Shown piece by piece: positions 49,222 through 64,000 of a DNA stretch of 64,000 bases; within the stretch, counting starts at the first letter, position 1, and each line of letters starts with the position of its first letter. Made by a program: the position numbers and the translations under genes. The DNA comes from Strigops habroptila (taxonomy: Eukaryota; Chordata; Aves; Psittaciformes; Psittacidae): the NCBI RefSeq assembly GCF_004027225.2, contig NC_046358.1, positions 69,211,028 to 69,275,027 on the forward strand, given 5' to 3'. Below the pieces are notes generated by a model, which saw only the letters and a program-made list of their open reading frames with translations, did no database searches and was not told the DNA's origin.

Positions 49222-49650
49222 AAAAGCCATCCATCCCCAGCCTGGCCACGGTGTCGGAGATGCACCGGGCATAGCCGTGGCACCATCACACCCCTCGCCC
49301 ATCCTGGTGTTGATGGAGAAACTGAGGCAGGAGGAGCCCTGCCCGGGCACGGAAGGCAGAGACAGGCAGCGGGTGCCCTCTCCCGGCAGAGCCGCAGCCC
49401 TGCTCGACCCTGGGAATGCCTGGATTTAGCTTCTCTGTTCCGCTTTCCGCCCTCCACGCCCCGAAATGCCCCTAAAGACACCTACAACTCAACTTCACCC
49501 TTTCTTTAGGGCTCAGCTCTAAAGACAGACAGACACCGATGGACACCCATCACTATTATGAAACGGCTTCAAGACTCTACTAGGACCCAAAATTTCTCCA
49601 TCCCCCTCATCCCTGCATCCCTCCCACAGCCGAACACAGCAAAACCAGCA
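49222..49650. other. Spacer between the CR1 pair and the CAPN15 3' end
   Basis: This is unique sequence downstream of the CAPN15 poly(A) site. No gene is seen. Confidence 0.4.
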
Positions 49651-49670
49651 GCTTCAGTACAAAACAAAAC

Positions 49671-49676
49671 TTTATT
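49671..49676 (-). promoter_or_regulatory. CAPN15 poly(A) signal AATAAA
   Basis: The plus strand reads tttatt; on the minus strand it is ccaAATAAAgttttg, followed by GT-rich sequence suitable as a downstream element. Cleavage is expected near 49650. Confidence 0.75.
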
Positions 49677-50148
49677 TGGTCCGTCAGAACCTGAGTTTGA
49701 AAACCACCCATGGATAATTCGTATCGTACAGGGATTACTGGTTTGATTTACAGCTGATAAAATATCCTATGATTCTGAAGAGCTGGGCAGTATTTACAGG
49801 GTTAAAAATATTCACAGCTCAGAGAGACGGAAAGAAAGAGGGCAAAAAAGTGAAGGACAAATCAAAAGAGGAAAGAGCGGGGAAGGGAGAAAACAGAATG
49901 AAGATACAGGCAGAGCTTGGCTCAGTGGCTGTGGGCAGGGACAGTGACAGCGCAGCCACCGTCCCCCCCGCCCGGGGACACAGGGACACGCTGGGCAAAG
50001 CCACAAGCCACCATCCATCCCTGCCCGCGCAGGCGTTGGGGTGCAGGCAGCCCCCCAGCACCATTCCAGTGCCCAGCATCACCCGCCCCATGCCGAACTG
50101 CACATTCACACGGCTTGGGAAGGAAGGGGAGCACCAGGGGAGCCCCAA

Positions 50149-50190
50149 AACACACACACACCCACACACACACACACACCCCCCCACCCC
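50149..50190. repeat. (CA)n microsatellite with C-run
   Basis: An acacac array with one interruption is followed by a poly-C stretch. It lies in the predicted CAPN15 3' UTR, so the transcript would carry (TG)n. Confidence 0.85.
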
Positions 50191-51276
50191 CTCGTGTCAA
50201 GCCAGAGAGCCACCATGCCCTGAACAGGGGGGAGAGCTAGCAGCACCCCACAGCTCCTGCAAGCCTTTGCCTTGTGCTCACTGCTGCCCACAGGGCTTGC
50301 TGTCTAAGGATGGGGTGCTCTGCTTTCCCTCCTGCTAAAATCACACCCCCCAGGACACAGCAACATGGTAAAGCCATGGGAGCTGCTCCCCAGAGACCGG
50401 TTCTGGAGCCATCACCCCTCAGCAGGGCATGGGGAGGCCCCAGGGGGGGCTGAGCCCGACTCAGGGCCATGGCTTCACTCCAGGCACTGCTCCCAATGGC
50501 CGCCTTTGCATAGTGACACTGTGTGACAAGGTGAGCGGGGTCCCTGCTGCCACTGCACTGCCAAGCATCACCCCATGGCCTCGCTGCCCACCCCAAGCAG
50601 TGGTCGCCGAGGTCACCCCGAGGGGTGGGGAAAACCCCCTGCAGCAGCTTTCTCAAACAACCCAGCATCTTCTCCTCCCCAGCCCCAGCACCCGGGACAC
50701 ACGAAGTGGATGGGGGGGTCCAACCATGAGCGGCACCATGGTGACCCCGGCACCCCCTGCTATGGTACCTTGGTGCCACGTTGATCCTGGCAGCAGACAA
50801 TGGGGGGGAACAAGACAGTGGGAAGGGCCTGGGGACAGATGGAGGGTCACACAGATGGACAGACATCAGAGGTATATTCTTATTTTTGCAGTGCCAGGGC
50901 CCTGGCACCGCGGGAGGGGGCAGAGTCCTGAGCGTGGTGCCTGGGAAGGGCCTTGACAGCAACCTCCAGCCCCCCCCTCTCCCGCAGACCCCGCTGCAGG
51001 CTGAGGGCACCGGCCCCAGAGCAGGTTTGGGGCAGGAGGGATCCTGAGATGGCCCCGTGCCCACAGCCTCTCACTCTTCATCCAGTGCACGAGGGTCTGG
51101 AGGCATCAGGGCCAAGGGAGCAGTGGGCAGAGCTGGTCCTGGCCCTGAGAGCTCACCAAGTGCTGTGTGTTGATGCTCCGGCTCTGCCCCACAGCACTGA
51201 CAGCTCAAGGGTGACCCCAGGCCAGAGGCTCAGTGCAGAGAAGGGGGAAGCGGAGCAGGGAGTGGGAGGTGCTTCG

Positions 51277-64000
<12,724 letters not shown>

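Larger units (their letters stand above)
49651..51276 (-). other. CAPN15: CAPN15 3' UTR (predicted)
   Basis: It runs from the stop codon to about 20 nt past the only AATAAA found on this strand downstream of the gene. No CR1 lies within it, unlike the introns. A (CA)n array sits inside. The 275-codon open frame on the minus strand (50237-51064) is not conserved-looking and has no domain, so it is treated as UTR. Confidence 0.7.

Noticed and set aside
50237-51064. 275-codon minus-strand open frame downstream of CAPN15
   Set aside because: It lies in the predicted 3' UTR, has no domain and reads like translated GC-rich UTR. The CAPN15 stop is clear at 51277.

Overview
This is a bird nuclear-genome window. 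It has two spliced vertebrate genes with GT-AG introns and about two dozen 5'-truncated CR1 LINE copies carrying the avian-type 3' tail (ATTCTATG octamers) and the familiar 'ggttggaa...gacctt' 3' block. GC-rich sequence and short introns suit a smaller, gene-rich chromosome. The gene pair PRR35 and CAPN15 corresponds to human 16p13.3, which I recall as chicken chromosome 14. The species cannot be fixed from sequence alone. The abundance of one CR1 subfamily hints at a non-galliform bird, but that is inference. Layout: 1-4384 holds PRR35 on the minus strand, with two coding exons (2744-4359 and 799-1729) and a probable acceptor at 4385-4386 ending a noncoding upstream intron. From 4385 to about 49650 lie 45 kb with no protein gene I can support. 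This stretch holds 16 clear CR1 fragments in mixed orientation, small tandem repeats, several AT-rich unique islands that look like candidate conserved noncoding elements, and one strong CpG island (46690-47050). From about 49650 to the window end lies the 3' two thirds of CAPN15 (calpain-15/SOLH), also on the minus strand: a poly(A) signal, a 1.6 kb 3' UTR and eleven coding exons. These exons give 620 residues with the complete Cys-His-Asn triad and the C-terminal SOL-homology domain; the zinc-finger half lies beyond position 64000. The two genes have no known shared pathway: PRR35 is a putative CtBP-type transcriptional regulator related to ZNF750, and CAPN15 is an intracellular cysteine protease. 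Both lie on the same strand, so CAPN15 is upstream of PRR35, the same order I recall for human. I found no defence system, CRISPR, operon or intact transposon. The most unusual structures are a CR1 fragment flanked by 73-bp direct repeats (8077-8610), a head-to-head CR1 inverted pair just beyond the CAPN15 poly(A) site (48795-49221), an in-register pentamer array that changes motif in ordered blocks (28316-28425), seven of seven CAPN15-intronic CR1s lying in the sense orientation, and the CpG island far upstream of PRR35.
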